A stretch of 64,000 nucleotides of DNA from Sulfurospirillum barnesii SES-3 (GTDB taxonomy: Bacteria; Campylobacterota; Campylobacteria; Campylobacterales; Sulfurospirillaceae), in assembly GCF_000265295.1 (NCBI RefSeq), contig NC_018002.1, positions 1,116,001 through 1,180,000 of the forward strand, given 5' to 3'. The position numbers and the translations under genes were made by a program. Of this stretch, positions 8,515-20,604 are shown one piece after another (the stretch's first letter is position 1; every line of letters starts with the position of its first letter). The notes below the pieces were generated by a model, which did not search any database, was not told where the DNA came from, and saw only the letters and a program-made list of their open reading frames with translations.

Positions 8515-9156
8515 ATGAAAAAAGAGAGATTGGTTATTTTTGATATGGATGGAACGCTCATTGACTCCAGTGAAGCAATGACGCAGAGTGTTAATTATGT
8601 AAGAAATGCGATAGGGCTTGAAACGCCTGTGAGTAAAGAGGCATTAGAATATCACATTAATGCGCTTGACCAACAGCTTCCTAAAATCTTTTATAATACA
8701 GAAACCTATCATCCTGAGCATCGTGCTCTTTTTAAAGAGCATTATATGCAATACGCTCCTTCTAATATTAGTTTATACCCTGATGTACGTCAGATGTTAG
8801 AGGTTTTAAGTCAAAAAGCACATTTAGGCATTGCGACCAATGCGCATGATTGCTTTGCGCATAATATGCTTGATGCTTTGGATATTGCGCACTATTTTTC
8901 AGGTGGTATCGTTGGTGCAAATAATGTAGCAGAACCAAAACCAAGCCCTTTGATGGTTGAAGAGTTAATGAAAACCTTTGGAGCGAAGGCTGAAGAGACT
9001 GTTTTGGTGGGCGATAGTATTAAAGACGAGCAAGCTGCTTTCAACGCAGGCGTGTCGTTTATTTTTGCCAATTGGGGATATGGCAAGTCTCAAACCTCAA
9101 ACCTTCGTGCGCATAATGTGCATGAACTTCTCCTTCTTTTAAACACCCTTATTTAA
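8515..9156 (+). CDS. HAD-superfamily hydrolase, phosphoglycolate phosphatase-like
   Basis: A haloacid-dehalogenase fold phosphatase of subfamily IA, 213 residues. Motif I is FDMDGTLIDS, with the two catalytic aspartates. A helical cap follows, then motif II (IATNA), a lysine-containing motif III region (EPKPSP) and motif IV (VLVGDSIKDEQAAFNAG). It resembles Gph and pyrophosphatase PpaX, but the substrate is unclear. It begins 3 bp after the acetyltransferase and overlaps the convergent AsmA-like gene by 8 bp at their 3' ends. Confidence 0.85.
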   Translation: MKKERLVIFDMDGTLIDSSEAMTQSVNYVRNAIGLETPVSKEALEYHINALDQQLPKIFYNTETYHPEHRALFKEHYMQYAPSNISLYPDVRQMLEVLSQKAHLGIATNAHDCFAHNMLDALDIAHYFSGGIVGANNVAEPKPSPLMVEELMKTFGAKAEETVLVGDSIKDEQAAFNAGVSFIFANWGYGKSQTSNLRAHNVHELLLLLNTLI

Positions 9157-11710
9157 GAAGCTCTAAGGGTGCCTCAAGCGTACGTTTGAGAATATTCACA
9201 GGCGATTTTAGGGTGTCTAAGAGCAAGTGTGTTTCAATATTAGGCTCATCTAAAGTCCCTTTAACATCCACGTTGGTTGAAATACGTTTATCTTCACCTA
9301 AAATGAGACCACCAACAAGGGGTATAAAATCAATAGCGGAGCTAAAGGTTTTGAGCGTTTTAACACGCAATTTTAAATCCAGTGCATCGGTGTGCAAATC
9401 AACACTGCCTTTACCTGTAATATCTGCATTCTTCCCTCTAAGCTGAAACTCTTTAATGTTTAAGGTGTCTTCATTTTGTTCAAAAATAAGGGTACCCGTT
9501 TCAACAAAATAGCCCTCTTTACTAAAATTTGGGTCACTAAAAACAAGCAAAGAAGGAATGGTATTAATCGTTGCCATAAGGTTATTAAAAAACTTTAAAT
9601 CCTTAATAAAAGTATTGTGCATTTTAAAAACACCTTGTGTTGTTTTGAGTGTTGTAGGCTCTAGGCTAAGTTCAAAAGTGCCTTGATGAAAATAGGAGTG
9701 GTTAAAAAGAGCATTTATGCTTTCATCGTCCATGGCTTGTGCATGAAGCGTCAGCTGATTGTCTTTTTTTTGATACGAAAAAGAGGCAGTGCCTTTTTTT
9801 GATTCTAAATGAACTGTATCTTTAAAAAGACTTAAGGTGTAGCGATTAGAGAGTATTGTACGGCTACTGTTTGCATCTATAATAGAGCTATTCTCTCCAT
9901 AAAGTGTTGTTTTAATAGGAATATTTAAAGGTTCAGTGCTATTGGGGACCAAGAGGTCAAGATTCTTTACATGTAAAGCGATTTCCTTGTCTAAATGCAA
10001 CGCTAAGGCATAATCACTGGTGTAGGCATCAAGGGTTTTAGTGTTGGTTGTAAGGGTAATATCAAAATCTTTTACAGGAATGCCATTGGTAAGAAAAGGC
10101 GTGGAGACATCGTAAAGATTTAGTTTTGCCAAAAAACTTTCAAAATCTTGTGTGGTAACCTTTACACTCCCTTTTTCTATTCCATTTTCATACATGAAGG
10201 GTGAAATAGGAGCAATTTTTGAAAGGTCATTAAAAATAAATTGATTATTTTTAGGCTCAAAAATAATGTTCGTCTCAAGTCCTGGTAAACGCATGGTTGT
10301 CGTATTTTTATCAATTGTAAAAGAGGCTTTTTGATGTTTGAGGTTTTTTCCTTTTAAAAGTTCCATTTCTCCAAATTTTAACAACAGTGAACGAATATCA
10401 ATGGAGCCATTAAAATCAGAAGTTTTTGTTTCAAAAATGCCTGTAGTATCAATGTCAAAAAGGTTTTTGTATTGCAAATTAGCACGATTTAATGTCACAC
10501 GGTAATTATCGAGTAAAACCTCACCAGAACGTGTTGCCATTGGTAAACCACTGAGGTTAAAGGTACTAGGGGAGAGTTTAAATTCGCCTGTTGCATTAAT
10601 ATCATAGGGTAAAAATTTAATATCAAGTTTAACATGAGCCTCTGTTTTTCCTGAGGTCTGTGTAATAGGTACATCAATCTTAAAAGCATGTAAAATTTTA
10701 TGTATCGAAGCATCCAATGTAGCGGTCGCATTTAAATCCACCACAATACCTGTACCTTTGGTTAAAAGATTGTAAATGTAGACATCTGCTTGTTGAATCT
10801 CTTTTTGTTCATAGTAGGGCTCAAGCACATCAAAAAGAAGTTTATCTTCGTGCAGGGTAATCCCAATTTGCTTTGCAAAAGCAGGCGGTACACTAGGCTC
10901 AAAGCTAATGGTCGCATCTTTAACAGTAGCGTGACCTCTCATTTGCATTGGAAAATAATCAAGCGTTTGAATGTCCAATTGTCCCTCTAAAAACTCCAAA
11001 ATATACTCTTGCCCCACGATATTGGTATGAATCCAATCTTTAGCTAAAGGTTCTAATTCGACTATGGGTGATAAAAAATTCATAAAATCACTCAATGCTT
11101 GATTGGTAAAAGGTTCACTTTGAACGTGGTAGCTTAGAAGATTTTTTTGAAGTTCTAAACGTGTGCTACCTTTAAGCCCAAAAGTATCATACGCTCCTTC
11201 AAAACGGTAATTTTCTGCTTTTAAATCAAGATGGGCATTTCCCTTTACATGTAAAAAGAAATCTTTAAAGTTCGCTTCTAAAATGGTGACATCCAAAGCC
11301 GTTTTGGAATAAGGGGTGAGCATAAGCTTCACATCAAGGTGTTGGCTGGTGAGCTCAAACTGATTCTCTGCATAATATAAGGCGATACGCTCGTTTGCAT
11401 AAATGAGATTTTGAATGCTAATGTGTTTAAAAAATTGATTAAGATACGGAAGGCTTTGGATAATTTGAGTGCTCTCTTCTAGGGAGGTATCGGTTTGTGT
11501 GTGGGCATTGATTTCAAGGCTTTGAATGGTTACAATCAATTTTTTATCTAGTTTAATATATAATTGATCAACTTTTATTTTGGGCAGGACAAGAGAATCC
11601 AGCGAGATACCATACATAAGAGTACCAATTAACACTACAAAAAAAAGAACAATGAACAGAAAAAATTTCCAAATATTTTTAATCGCATGCGATATTGCTT
11701 TAATTATCAT
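9149..11710 (-). CDS. AsmA-like / DUF3971 periplasmic protein
   Basis: A large (853-residue) protein with one N-terminal membrane anchor (about residues 14-36, rich in F, V, L, I) and a long periplasmic region predicted to be mostly beta-strand. The C-terminal part (KEFQLRGKNADITGKGSVDL, then LKLRVKTLKTFSSAIDFIP and GGLILGEDKRISTNVDVKGT) is typical of the AsmA/YhdP/TamB family of bridge-like proteins. These move phospholipid between inner and outer membranes or affect outer-membrane biogenesis. The 5' end overlaps the divergent mltG by 59 bp, and the 3' end overlaps the HAD gene. It contains two TTACATGTAA copies, both encoding LHVK. Confidence 0.75.
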   Translation of the reverse strand: MIIKAISHAIKNIWKFFLFIVLFFVVLIGTLMYGISLDSLVLPKIKVDQLYIKLDKKLIVTIQSLEINAHTQTDTSLEESTQIIQSLPYLNQFFKHISIQNLIYANERIALYYAENQFELTSQHLDVKLMLTPYSKTALDVTILEANFKDFFLHVKGNAHLDLKAENYRFEGAYDTFGLKGSTRLELQKNLLSYHVQSEPFTNQALSDFMNFLSPIVELEPLAKDWIHTNIVGQEYILEFLEGQLDIQTLDYFPMQMRGHATVKDATISFEPSVPPAFAKQIGITLHEDKLLFDVLEPYYEQKEIQQADVYIYNLLTKGTGIVVDLNATATLDASIHKILHAFKIDVPITQTSGKTEAHVKLDIKFLPYDINATGEFKLSPSTFNLSGLPMATRSGEVLLDNYRVTLNRANLQYKNLFDIDTTGIFETKTSDFNGSIDIRSLLLKFGEMELLKGKNLKHQKASFTIDKNTTTMRLPGLETNIIFEPKNNQFIFNDLSKIAPISPFMYENGIEKGSVKVTTQDFESFLAKLNLYDVSTPFLTNGIPVKDFDITLTTNTKTLDAYTSDYALALHLDKEIALHVKNLDLLVPNSTEPLNIPIKTTLYGENSSIIDANSSRTILSNRYTLSLFKDTVHLESKKGTASFSYQKKDNQLTLHAQAMDDESINALFNHSYFHQGTFELSLEPTTLKTTQGVFKMHNTFIKDLKFFNNLMATINTIPSLLVFSDPNFSKEGYFVETGTLIFEQNEDTLNIKEFQLRGKNADITGKGSVDLHTDALDLKLRVKTLKTFSSAIDFIPLVGGLILGEDKRISTNVDVKGTLDEPNIETHLLLDTLKSPVNILKRTLEAPLELLK

Positions 11711-12596
11711 CTATACACTTCTCTTTCACTTAAGCAGACCTATGGGTTCAAGCTCCGTTGCTTTCGTACCTCAAGGCTCAATAGCCCAAATTATAACATA
11801 TATGGTGGATAAAAATTTCGACCTGCACCCTGAGGTAGATAAATACCTCTTACGCTTCATTGGTAAACCTCAAGCAGGTTGGGTGAATATTAACAAAGAA
11901 GTGTTAACACGGGGTGATTTTCTCTATAAATTATGCACGGCTAAGGCACCTTTAAAGGCGATTACCTATATTCCAGGCGAAACCAAAGAGCTTTTATTTG
12001 TACAACTTGCATTGGCATTTGAGCTTTCTTATGAAAAATTGCACGAAGAGTATGCTCTAGCAACCCCTTATGTTGATGGGTTTATTGTGCCTGAGACCTA
12101 TTATATCCCTGTTGGTATTAGCGAAAAGCATTTGATTCATTTCCTCCTAGCCCATGCAAAGGCATATCATAAAGCTGTTTTTGAAAAAATATTTGGTGAA
12201 TTTAATGAGGCAAAATGGCAAAAATTTATTATTATTGCTTCGATTATTCAAAAAGAAGCAGCCAATGTAGAAGAGATGCCTCTGGTTTCATCGGTGATTT
12301 ACAATCGTTTGAAAAAAGATATGAAGTTACAGATGGATGGAACACTAAACTATGGAGAGTATTCTCACACAAAAGTAACGCCTCAGCGTATTCGTGAAGA
12401 TACCTCCTCGTACAATACCTATATGCATAAAGGCTTACCTCAAAACCCTATTTGCAGTGTCAGTAAAGAGGCTATTTTTGCTGCTATTTTCCCAAAAACA
12501 ACCAATTATCTCTATTTTGTAAAAAATAAAAGTGGAACGCATAACTTTTCCCAAAATTACGAGACACATTTAGAAAATATTCGCAACGGTTTTTAA
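11652..12596 (+). CDS. mltG: Endolytic peptidoglycan transglycosylase MltG
   Basis: MltG (YceG family) cuts nascent glycan strands at the inner membrane and sets glycan length. The protein has a single N-terminal membrane helix (about residues 7-28) and a YceG domain with the catalytic Glu in IIASIIQKEAAN. The domain also shows VSSVIYNRLKKDMKLQMDGT and the C-terminal LPQNPICSVSKEAI and TTNYLYFV. The ATG at 11652 starts MNRKNFQIFL and is the only methionine before the membrane helix. The start lies inside the divergent AsmA-like gene, so its promoter must too. The 314-residue length is close to the family norm. Confidence 0.92.
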   Translation: MNRKNFQIFLIACDIALIIIYTLLFHLSRPMGSSSVAFVPQGSIAQIITYMVDKNFDLHPEVDKYLLRFIGKPQAGWVNINKEVLTRGDFLYKLCTAKAPLKAITYIPGETKELLFVQLALAFELSYEKLHEEYALATPYVDGFIVPETYYIPVGISEKHLIHFLLAHAKAYHKAVFEKIFGEFNEAKWQKFIIIASIIQKEAANVEEMPLVSSVIYNRLKKDMKLQMDGTLNYGEYSHTKVTPQRIREDTSSYNTYMHKGLPQNPICSVSKEAIFAAIFPKTTNYLYFVKNKSGTHNFSQNYETHLENIRNGF

Positions 12597-12643
12597 TAAA
12601 AAAATGGGTAGCATTTTTAAAATTTAATTTCATAAAAGGCTAA

Positions 12644-14890
<2,247 letters not shown>

Positions 14891-14893
14891 TCT

Positions 14894-14903
14894 TTACATG
14901 TAA
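14894..14903. repeat. TTACATGTAA palindrome copy between icd and mdh
   Basis: It occupies most of the 26-bp gap between the icd stop and the TTG start of mdh, immediately upstream of the AAAAAAGGAG ribosome binding site. Here the motif sits within a transcription unit rather than at its end. Confidence 0.8.
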
Positions 14904-14916
14904 AAAAGGAGTCTCT

Positions 14917-15867
14917 TTGGCACAGGGAAAAAAAGTCTCTATTATTGGTGCAGGAAACGTAGGTGCAACCATCTGTTATTGGTTGGCGATGCGTAAAAGT
15001 TGCCGTGAAATTGTCATGATTGATTTAATTGAGGGTGTGGCACAAGGAAAAGCTTTAGATATTTCCCAAGCCACCAGTCCTGAGGGCAGTCATACACAAA
15101 TTCGAGCGTCCAGTGAGTATGCGTCAATTGAAAACAGTGATATTGTGGTTATTACTGCAGGCAGTCCACGCAAACCTGGCATGAGTAGAGATGATTTATT
15201 ATTGATCAATGCAAAGATTACAAAAGGTATTGTAGAACAACTAAAAACGTATGCACCTGAGGCTATTGTGATTACGGTATCCAATCCTTTAGACGCCATT
15301 ACCTATGTGGCACAAAAAGTGGGAAATTATCCTCGAAATCGTGTTATTGGGATGGCAGGTATTTTGGACAGTTCACGTATGGAGACCTTTATTTCTGAAA
15401 AATTGGGTTTTGGGTATGGACAAGTAACTGCAAGCGTTATGGGCGGACATGGGGACGACATGGTGCCTCTGCCTCGTTACTCTTCGGTGAATGGTGTTGC
15501 CCTTAAAGATTTGCTTTCGCACGGTGAAATTGCAGAGATTATTGAAAAAACCCGTCATGGTGGTGCTCAAATTGTGCGTTGTATGGGAACATCCGCCTAT
15601 TATGCGCCTGCTAATGCTACGGTAAAGATGATAGAAGCCATTTTAAGTGATTCACACTCTATTTTTCCTTGTGCAACCCTACTAGAGGGTGAATATGGCT
15701 ATTGCGATACCGTCAATGGTGTTCCTGTTGTCTTAGGCAAAAATGGGATTGAAAAAATTGTAGAATTACCTTTAAATGAGGACGAACAAGCTCAGTTTGC
15801 TAAAAGTATTGCATCCGTGGATGCGTTGTTGGAAACATTACATGTAAACCATTTTTTTGGAACTTAA
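14917..15867 (+). CDS. mdh: Malate dehydrogenase (LDH/MDH type)
   Basis: NAD-dependent interconversion of malate and oxaloacetate. The start is a TTG at 14917 with a strong AAAAAAGGAG site, giving the Rossmann motif VSIIGAGNVGAT close to the N-terminus. SPRKPGMSRDDLL carries the Arg that marks malate rather than lactate dehydrogenases. Other family segments are VSNPLDAITYV, GMAGILDSSRM and the catalytic-His segment GGHGDDMVPLPRYSSV. At 316 residues it has the normal length. A palindrome copy at 15838-15847 encodes LHVN near the C-terminus. Confidence 0.95.
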   Translation: MAQGKKVSIIGAGNVGATICYWLAMRKSCREIVMIDLIEGVAQGKALDISQATSPEGSHTQIRASSEYASIENSDIVVITAGSPRKPGMSRDDLLLINAKITKGIVEQLKTYAPEAIVITVSNPLDAITYVAQKVGNYPRNRVIGMAGILDSSRMETFISEKLGFGYGQVTASVMGGHGDDMVPLPRYSSVNGVALKDLLSHGEIAEIIEKTRHGGAQIVRCMGTSAYYAPANATVKMIEAILSDSHSIFPCATLLEGEYGYCDTVNGVPVVLGKNGIEKIVELPLNEDEQAQFAKSIASVDALLETLHVNHFFGT

Positions 15868-15958
15868 TATTAGAGCAAAAAAAAGAGGTAGTTTAAAATT
15901 TTTCTTGATTGTAAGATAGCTTCATTATAGAGTTAAGGACTTAATCACTAAAGGTAGA

Positions 15959-17137
15959 ATGATGAATATTCATGAGTATCAGGCCAAAGAGATTTTTAGG
16001 CGCTACAATGTTCCAACGCCACGTGGGTATGTTGCTAGCAGTGTTGAAGAAGCAGTGCAAAATGCACAGAAACTAGGCGGCACGCTGTGGGTAGTCAAAG
16101 CACAAATTCACGCAGGTGGCAGAGGTTTGGGAGGCGGTGTTAAATTAGCACGAAGCCTAGACGAGGTCAAAGCGCACGCACAAGCACTTCTTGGTATGAA
16201 CCTTGTGACGCATCAAACAACAGCTTTGGGAACATGTGTCCAAAAAATCTATATCGAAGAGGGTGTGGAGATTGCGAATGAGTTTTATTTAGGGATGGTT
16301 TTAGACCGCTCTCAAGAGTTGCCTGTCATGATGGCATCGTGTGAGGGAGGCATGGAAATTGAAACGATTGCTCAGAGTGCACCTGAAAAAATTATCAAGG
16401 TCAGTATCGATCCTTTTATTGGTTTTCAGTCATATCACGGACGAGAGCTTGCCTTTGGTTTAAATTTACCGCAAGAAGAGACACAAAATTTTATTCACTG
16501 TGCTAAGGCTTTGTATGAAGCATATATGCACAATGATGCCTCAATGATAGAAATTAATCCTTTAGTCAAAACGAAAAACGGAACATTTATTGCCCTTGAT
16601 GCGAAAATGAGTTTTGATGACAATGCTCTTTTTCGTCATCCTGAAATTGTGGCGATGCGTGATACGAGTGAGGAAAATCCTATTGAGAGAGAAGCCTCAG
16701 AGTATGGGTTGAGTTATGTTAAGTTGAATGGTTCTGTAGGGTGTATGGTCAATGGTGCAGGTTTGGCGATGGGAACCATGGATATTATTGATTATGCAGG
16801 GGGCGAGCCTGCAAACTTCTTAGACGTGGGTGGTGGGGCAAATGCCAATACCGTTGCAAAAGGGTTTGAGATTATCTTAAAAGACCCAAATGTGAAGTCC
16901 ATTTTTGTGAATATTTTTGGTGGTATTGTTCGTTGTGATCGCATTGCTAATGGTATTTTAGAAGCGACCAAAATGGTAAAAGTGGATGTACCTGTGATTG
17001 TTCGTTTGGATGGCACCAATGCCAAAGAGGCAGTTGAAATTCTCAAAAATGCAAATATTAAAAATATTATCAGTGCTACAGATTTAAGTGATGGAGCACA
17101 AAAAGCAGTTGCTGCCGCAAAAGGAGCGTTGGTATGA
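15959..17137 (+). CDS. sucC: Succinyl-CoA synthetase beta subunit
   Basis: The ATP-grasp subunit of succinyl-CoA synthetase, which interconverts succinyl-CoA and succinate with substrate-level phosphorylation (oxidative) or runs in reverse (reductive TCA). The N-terminus [20 protein letters not shown] is diagnostic. The C-terminal half has [27 protein letters not shown] and [11 protein letters not shown]. Two adjacent ATG codons (15959 and 15962) could both start it, preceded by AAAGG. It overlaps sucD by 4 bp (ATGA), indicating translational coupling. Confidence 0.96.
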   Translation: MMNIHEYQAKEIFRRYNVPTPRGYVASSVEEAVQNAQKLGGTLWVVKAQIHAGGRGLGGGVKLARSLDEVKAHAQALLGMNLVTHQTTALGTCVQKIYIEEGVEIANEFYLGMVLDRSQELPVMMASCEGGMEIETIAQSAPEKIIKVSIDPFIGFQSYHGRELAFGLNLPQEETQNFIHCAKALYEAYMHNDASMIEINPLVKTKNGTFIALDAKMSFDDNALFRHPEIVAMRDTSEENPIEREASEYGLSYVKLNGSVGCMVNGAGLAMGTMDIIDYAGGEPANFLDVGGGANANTVAKGFEIILKDPNVKSIFVNIFGGIVRCDRIANGILEATKMVKVDVPVIVRLDGTNAKEAVEILKNANIKNIISATDLSDGAQKAVAAAKGALV

Positions 17138-18006
17138 GTATTTTGATTGATAAAAATACCAAAGTCGTGGTGCAAGGATTTACAGGCAAAGAGGGAAGCT
17201 TTCATGCAGAACAGTGTTTAGCATATGGTACAGACATTGTAGGCGGTGTGACACCTGGTAAGGGTGGAAGTGTTCATTTGGGTAAGCCTGTTTTTAATAC
17301 CATGAAAGAAGCCATTGCGAAAACAGGCGCAACAGTGAGTATGGTCTTTGTTCCTCCTGCCTTTGTTGCAGATGCCATTTTGGAAGCGGCGGATGCGGGT
17401 ATTGAACTGGCGGTTATTATTACAGAGGGTGCCCCTGTTCGTGATATGCAACGGGTGAAAGCCTATGCCACAAAAAAAGGTATGAAAACCATTGGGCCTA
17501 ATTGCCCTGGGATTATTACTGCGCAAGAGTGCAAAATAGGCATTATGCCAGGTTCTATTTTCAAAAAAGGCTCAATTGGTTTAATTAGCAAATCAGGAAC
17601 ATTGACCTATGAGGGTGCAAATCAAGTCTGTAATGAGGGCTTAGGGATTTCAACCGCCATTGGTATTGGAGGGGATCCTATTATTGGGCTTTCGTATAAA
17701 GAATTGTTGGCACTGTTTGAAGCAGACCCTCAAACAGAAGCCATTGTGATGATTGGTGAAATTGGCGGTGATCTTGAAATTCAAGCAGCTTCATTTATTA
17801 AAGAACATATTTCAAAACCTATTGTGGCATTCATTGCAGGGCAAAGTGCTCCAAAGGGAAAACGTATGGGACATGCAGGAGCCATCGTGAGTGGAAGTTC
17901 AGGTACGGCGCAGGAAAAAATGACTGCCTTAGCATCGGTGGGTGTTCATGTGGTCAAATCACCCGCACATATTGGTAAAAAAGTAGCAGAGGTACTTAAA
18001 AAATGA
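17134..18006 (+). CDS. sucD: Succinyl-CoA synthetase alpha subunit
   Basis: The CoA-binding subunit that carries the phosphohistidine intermediate. The 290-residue protein begins [21 protein letters not shown]. Family segments are [30 protein letters not shown] and [12 protein letters not shown], with the active-site histidine in [16 protein letters not shown]. It overlaps sucC by 4 bp and the HMA-domain gene downstream by 4 bp. The three genes are therefore translationally linked. Confidence 0.96.
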   Translation: MSILIDKNTKVVVQGFTGKEGSFHAEQCLAYGTDIVGGVTPGKGGSVHLGKPVFNTMKEAIAKTGATVSMVFVPPAFVADAILEAADAGIELAVIITEGAPVRDMQRVKAYATKKGMKTIGPNCPGIITAQECKIGIMPGSIFKKGSIGLISKSGTLTYEGANQVCNEGLGISTAIGIGGDPIIGLSYKELLALFEADPQTEAIVMIGEIGGDLEIQAASFIKEHISKPIVAFIAGQSAPKGKRMGHAGAIVSGSSGTAQEKMTALASVGVHVVKSPAHIGKKVAEVLKK

Positions 18007-18296
18007 AAAAGAACTACGAAGTGTTAAACATTAAATGTGGCGGTTGCGCAGGTACAGTTAAATCAAAACTTAAAGAGCGTTTTCCTGATATTGAGGTGAG
18101 CCTTGAGAGTGATCCTAGAGTGGTTAGTGCAACCATCCATTCCGATGAGGAAGAGCGTTATTTGTTGGAAACTTTAAAGTCTCTAGGATACCCATCAATT
18201 CATGAAGATTTGGGTGGCTTAGAGGGAGCGCTTTTAAAAGGGAAGAGTTTTGTTTCGTGCGCAATTGGCAAGATGAATCAAGATAAAGGGGAATAA
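18003..18296 (+). CDS. Small heavy-metal-associated (HMA) domain protein
   Basis: A 97-residue protein whose first ~70 residues form an HMA-like ferredoxin fold with the metal-binding motif [11 protein letters not shown] (Cys12 and Cys15). The C-terminus is short, with one more cysteine (SFVSCAIG). Such domains bind Cu(I) or other soft metals, but here the gene overlaps sucD by 4 bp and lies 3 bp before oorD, within an energy-metabolism operon. No P-type ATPase is nearby. A role in metal or cofactor supply to the iron-sulfur enzyme OorDABC is a guess from position only. Confidence 0.75.
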   Translation: MKKNYEVLNIKCGGCAGTVKSKLKERFPDIEVSLESDPRVVSATIHSDEEERYLLETLKSLGYPSIHEDLGGLEGALLKGKSFVSCAIGKMNQDKGE

Positions 18297-18299
18297 GCA

Positions 18300-18617
18300 A
18301 TGGGTTTAATGAGTGCTCCTGAACATACACCAGTATGGGTAAATATAGCACGATGTAAAGCATGTGATATATGTGTGAGTATGTGTCCAGCAGGGGTCTT
18401 GGCAATGGTGCCAGCCCCGAGTTCAACACAAGGCTCCATGATAGAAGTAGTGGTTCCTGATGCCTGTATTGGCTGTAGGGATTGTGAATTACACTGTCCT
18501 GATTTTGCAATTTTTGTGGCAGATAAAAGTGAATTTAAATTTGCAAAACTCTCTGAAGCGTCTAAAGAGCGTGCAGAAGCTATTAAAAATAATCACTTTC
18601 AAAAACTTGGTGCATAA
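18300..18617 (+). CDS. oorD: 2-Oxoglutarate:acceptor oxidoreductase delta subunit (2[4Fe-4S])
   Basis: The ferredoxin-like subunit of 2-oxoglutarate:acceptor oxidoreductase, which passes electrons from the TPP centre to ferredoxin, flavodoxin or a quinone-linked acceptor. It has two complete [4Fe-4S] motifs, CKACDICVSMCPAGV and CIGCRDCELHCPDF. At 105 residues it matches OorD of Campylobacter and Helicobacter. It is the first of four oor genes; oorA starts 10 bp downstream. Confidence 0.93.
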   Translation: MGLMSAPEHTPVWVNIARCKACDICVSMCPAGVLAMVPAPSSTQGSMIEVVVPDACIGCRDCELHCPDFAIFVADKSEFKFAKLSEASKERAEAIKNNHFQKLGA

Positions 18618-18627
18618 GGAATCAGAG

Positions 18628-19761
18628 ATGGCAAGAGAAGTAATATCAAGCGGTAATGCACTGGTTGCAAAAGCTGCCGTTGAGTGTGGCTGTAAATTTT
18701 TTGGTGGCTATCCTATTACCCCCTCCAGTGAAATAGCAGAAGATTTAAGTGGATTACTCCCAAAATTTGGTGGTAAATTTATTCAGATGGAAGATGAAAT
18801 TGGCGGTATTTGTGTAGCCCTTGGTGCATCAATGAGTGGAACAAAGGCCATGACTGCATCCTCCGGTCCTGGTATCTCTTTAAAAGCGGAACAAATTGGA
18901 TATAGCTTTATTGCAGAAATTCCATTGGTCATTGTCAATGTAATGCGAGGAGGGCCTTCTACTGGACTTCCAACACGTGTTTCACAAGCCGATATTGGAC
19001 AGGCAAAGTATCCAACGCACGGTGATTTTGCTTCCATTACACTGTGCCCAGGAAGTTTAGAAGAGGCCTATACCGAAACGATTAGAGCATTTAATATTGC
19101 TGAAAAATATATGACACCTGTATTTTTACTTTTAGATGAAACGCTAGGACATATGCATGGTAAGGCTATATTACCTGATTTAGTGGAAATCGAAAAAAGT
19201 GTTATTAAGCGTGCAGAGTTTATGGGTGATCCTGATGCTTATAAACCTTATGCAGCGGCGCCAAATGAGCCAGCTGTACTCAATCCTTTTTTCAAAGGCT
19301 ATCACTATCATGTTACAGGGCTTCATCATGGAGATATGGGATTCCCCACAGAAGATGGAAAAGCGTGTGAGTATAATATTGAGCGTTTGATGAATAAAAT
19401 TAAAACAAAAACGGATGATTTAGTTACGTATGAAGAGTTTATGTTAGAGGATGCTGAGGTATGTATTATTGCCTATGGAAGCATCAGTAGAGGAGCAAAA
19501 GAGGCTGTGATGAAGCTTAGAAATGAGGGCATTAAAGCAGGACTCTTTAGACCAATTACACTCTGGCCAAGCCCCGCATCAAAATTACAAGAGATAGGCA
19601 AACGCTTTTCTAAAATTATGGTAACTGAACTCAATATGGGACAATACCTCGAAGAGATTCAACGTGTGATGAAACGAGATGATTTTGCAACACTGCATAA
19701 AGCGAATGGTCGACCAATTGCACCACTTGAAATGGTTGCTAAAGTGAAGGAGATGATGTAA
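18628..19761 (+). CDS. oorA: 2-Oxoglutarate:acceptor oxidoreductase alpha subunit
   Basis: The pyrimidine-binding half of the TPP enzyme that converts 2-oxoglutarate and CoA to succinyl-CoA and CO2; it can run in reverse for CO2 fixation. The start at ATG 18628 (MAREVISSGNALVAKA) sits 10 bp after oorD; the longer open frame upstream is an out-of-frame shadow of oorD. Family segments are FFGGYPITPSSEIAEDL, MEDEIGGICVALGASMSG and GPSTGLPTRVSQADI. It has 377 residues. The last base overlaps the oorB start (TAATG). Confidence 0.95.
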   Translation: MAREVISSGNALVAKAAVECGCKFFGGYPITPSSEIAEDLSGLLPKFGGKFIQMEDEIGGICVALGASMSGTKAMTASSGPGISLKAEQIGYSFIAEIPLVIVNVMRGGPSTGLPTRVSQADIGQAKYPTHGDFASITLCPGSLEEAYTETIRAFNIAEKYMTPVFLLLDETLGHMHGKAILPDLVEIEKSVIKRAEFMGDPDAYKPYAAAPNEPAVLNPFFKGYHYHVTGLHHGDMGFPTEDGKACEYNIERLMNKIKTKTDDLVTYEEFMLEDAEVCIIAYGSISRGAKEAVMKLRNEGIKAGLFRPITLWPSPASKLQEIGKRFSKIMVTELNMGQYLEEIQRVMKRDDFATLHKANGRPIAPLEMVAKVKEMM

Positions 19762-20594
19762 TGGCTTTTAATTACGATAAATATTTACGTATGGACAAAA
19801 TGCCAACCCTATGGTGTTGGGGGTGTGGCGATGGTGTGATTTTAAAAGCGGTTATTCGTGCGATTGATAAAATGGGCTGGGATATGAACGATGTGTGTGT
19901 AGTTTCAGGCATTGGGTGTAGTGGGCGTTTTAGCTCTTACATCGACTGTAACACGGTTCATACGACACACGGTCGTGCCATTGCGTATGCAACAGGCATT
20001 AAACTTGCCAATCCTGACAAGCATGTGATTGTCGTGACAGGTGATGGTGATGGTTTAGCCATTGGCGGTAACCATACCATTCATGGGTGTCGTAGAAATA
20101 TTGACTTAAATCATATTTTAATTAACAATTTTATTTATGGTTTGACCAATTCTCAAACCAGTCCAACCACACCACAAGGTATGTGGACATCCACAGCGCA
20201 TTATGGTAATGTTGATCCTAGTTTTGATGCCGCCAAACTAGCCGATGCTGCAGGGGCTACCTTTGTGGGACGTGAATCCGTACTAGACCCTCAAAAACTT
20301 GAAAAAATATTGGTTGCTGGGTTTTCGCACAAAGGCTACTCCTTTTTTGATATTTTTTCCAACTGTCATATCAATTTAGGGCGTAAAAATAAAATGGGTG
20401 AAGCGGTACAAAATCTTGCGTGGATTGAAAACCGTATTGTAGGTAAAAATAAGTTTGACCTTTTAAGTGAAGAAGAGCGTGTAGGTAAGTTTCCAACAGG
20501 CATCTTAAAACAAGAAGAGGGCAGACTCGAGTACTGTGAAGCGTACGATAAAGTCATTTACGCAGCACAACATAAAACAACCGTAGCGTTATAA
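19761..20594 (+). CDS. oorB: 2-Oxoglutarate:acceptor oxidoreductase beta subunit (TPP-binding)
   Basis: The TPP- and Mg-binding subunit. The N-terminus has the cluster-associated cysteines PTLWCWGCGDG. The TPP motif is VTGDGDGLAIGGNHTIHG, and the 2-oxoacid region includes GIGCSGRFSSYID and THGRAIAYATG. It is 277 residues long, normal for OorB. It overlaps oorA by one base, and oorC begins 10 bp downstream after an AAGGAG site. Confidence 0.95.
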   Translation: MAFNYDKYLRMDKMPTLWCWGCGDGVILKAVIRAIDKMGWDMNDVCVVSGIGCSGRFSSYIDCNTVHTTHGRAIAYATGIKLANPDKHVIVVTGDGDGLAIGGNHTIHGCRRNIDLNHILINNFIYGLTNSQTSPTTPQGMWTSTAHYGNVDPSFDAAKLADAAGATFVGRESVLDPQKLEKILVAGFSHKGYSFFDIFSNCHINLGRKNKMGEAVQNLAWIENRIVGKNKFDLLSEEERVGKFPTGILKQEEGRLEYCEAYDKVIYAAQHKTTVAL

Positions 20595-20604
20595 GGAGCC
20601 CTTG

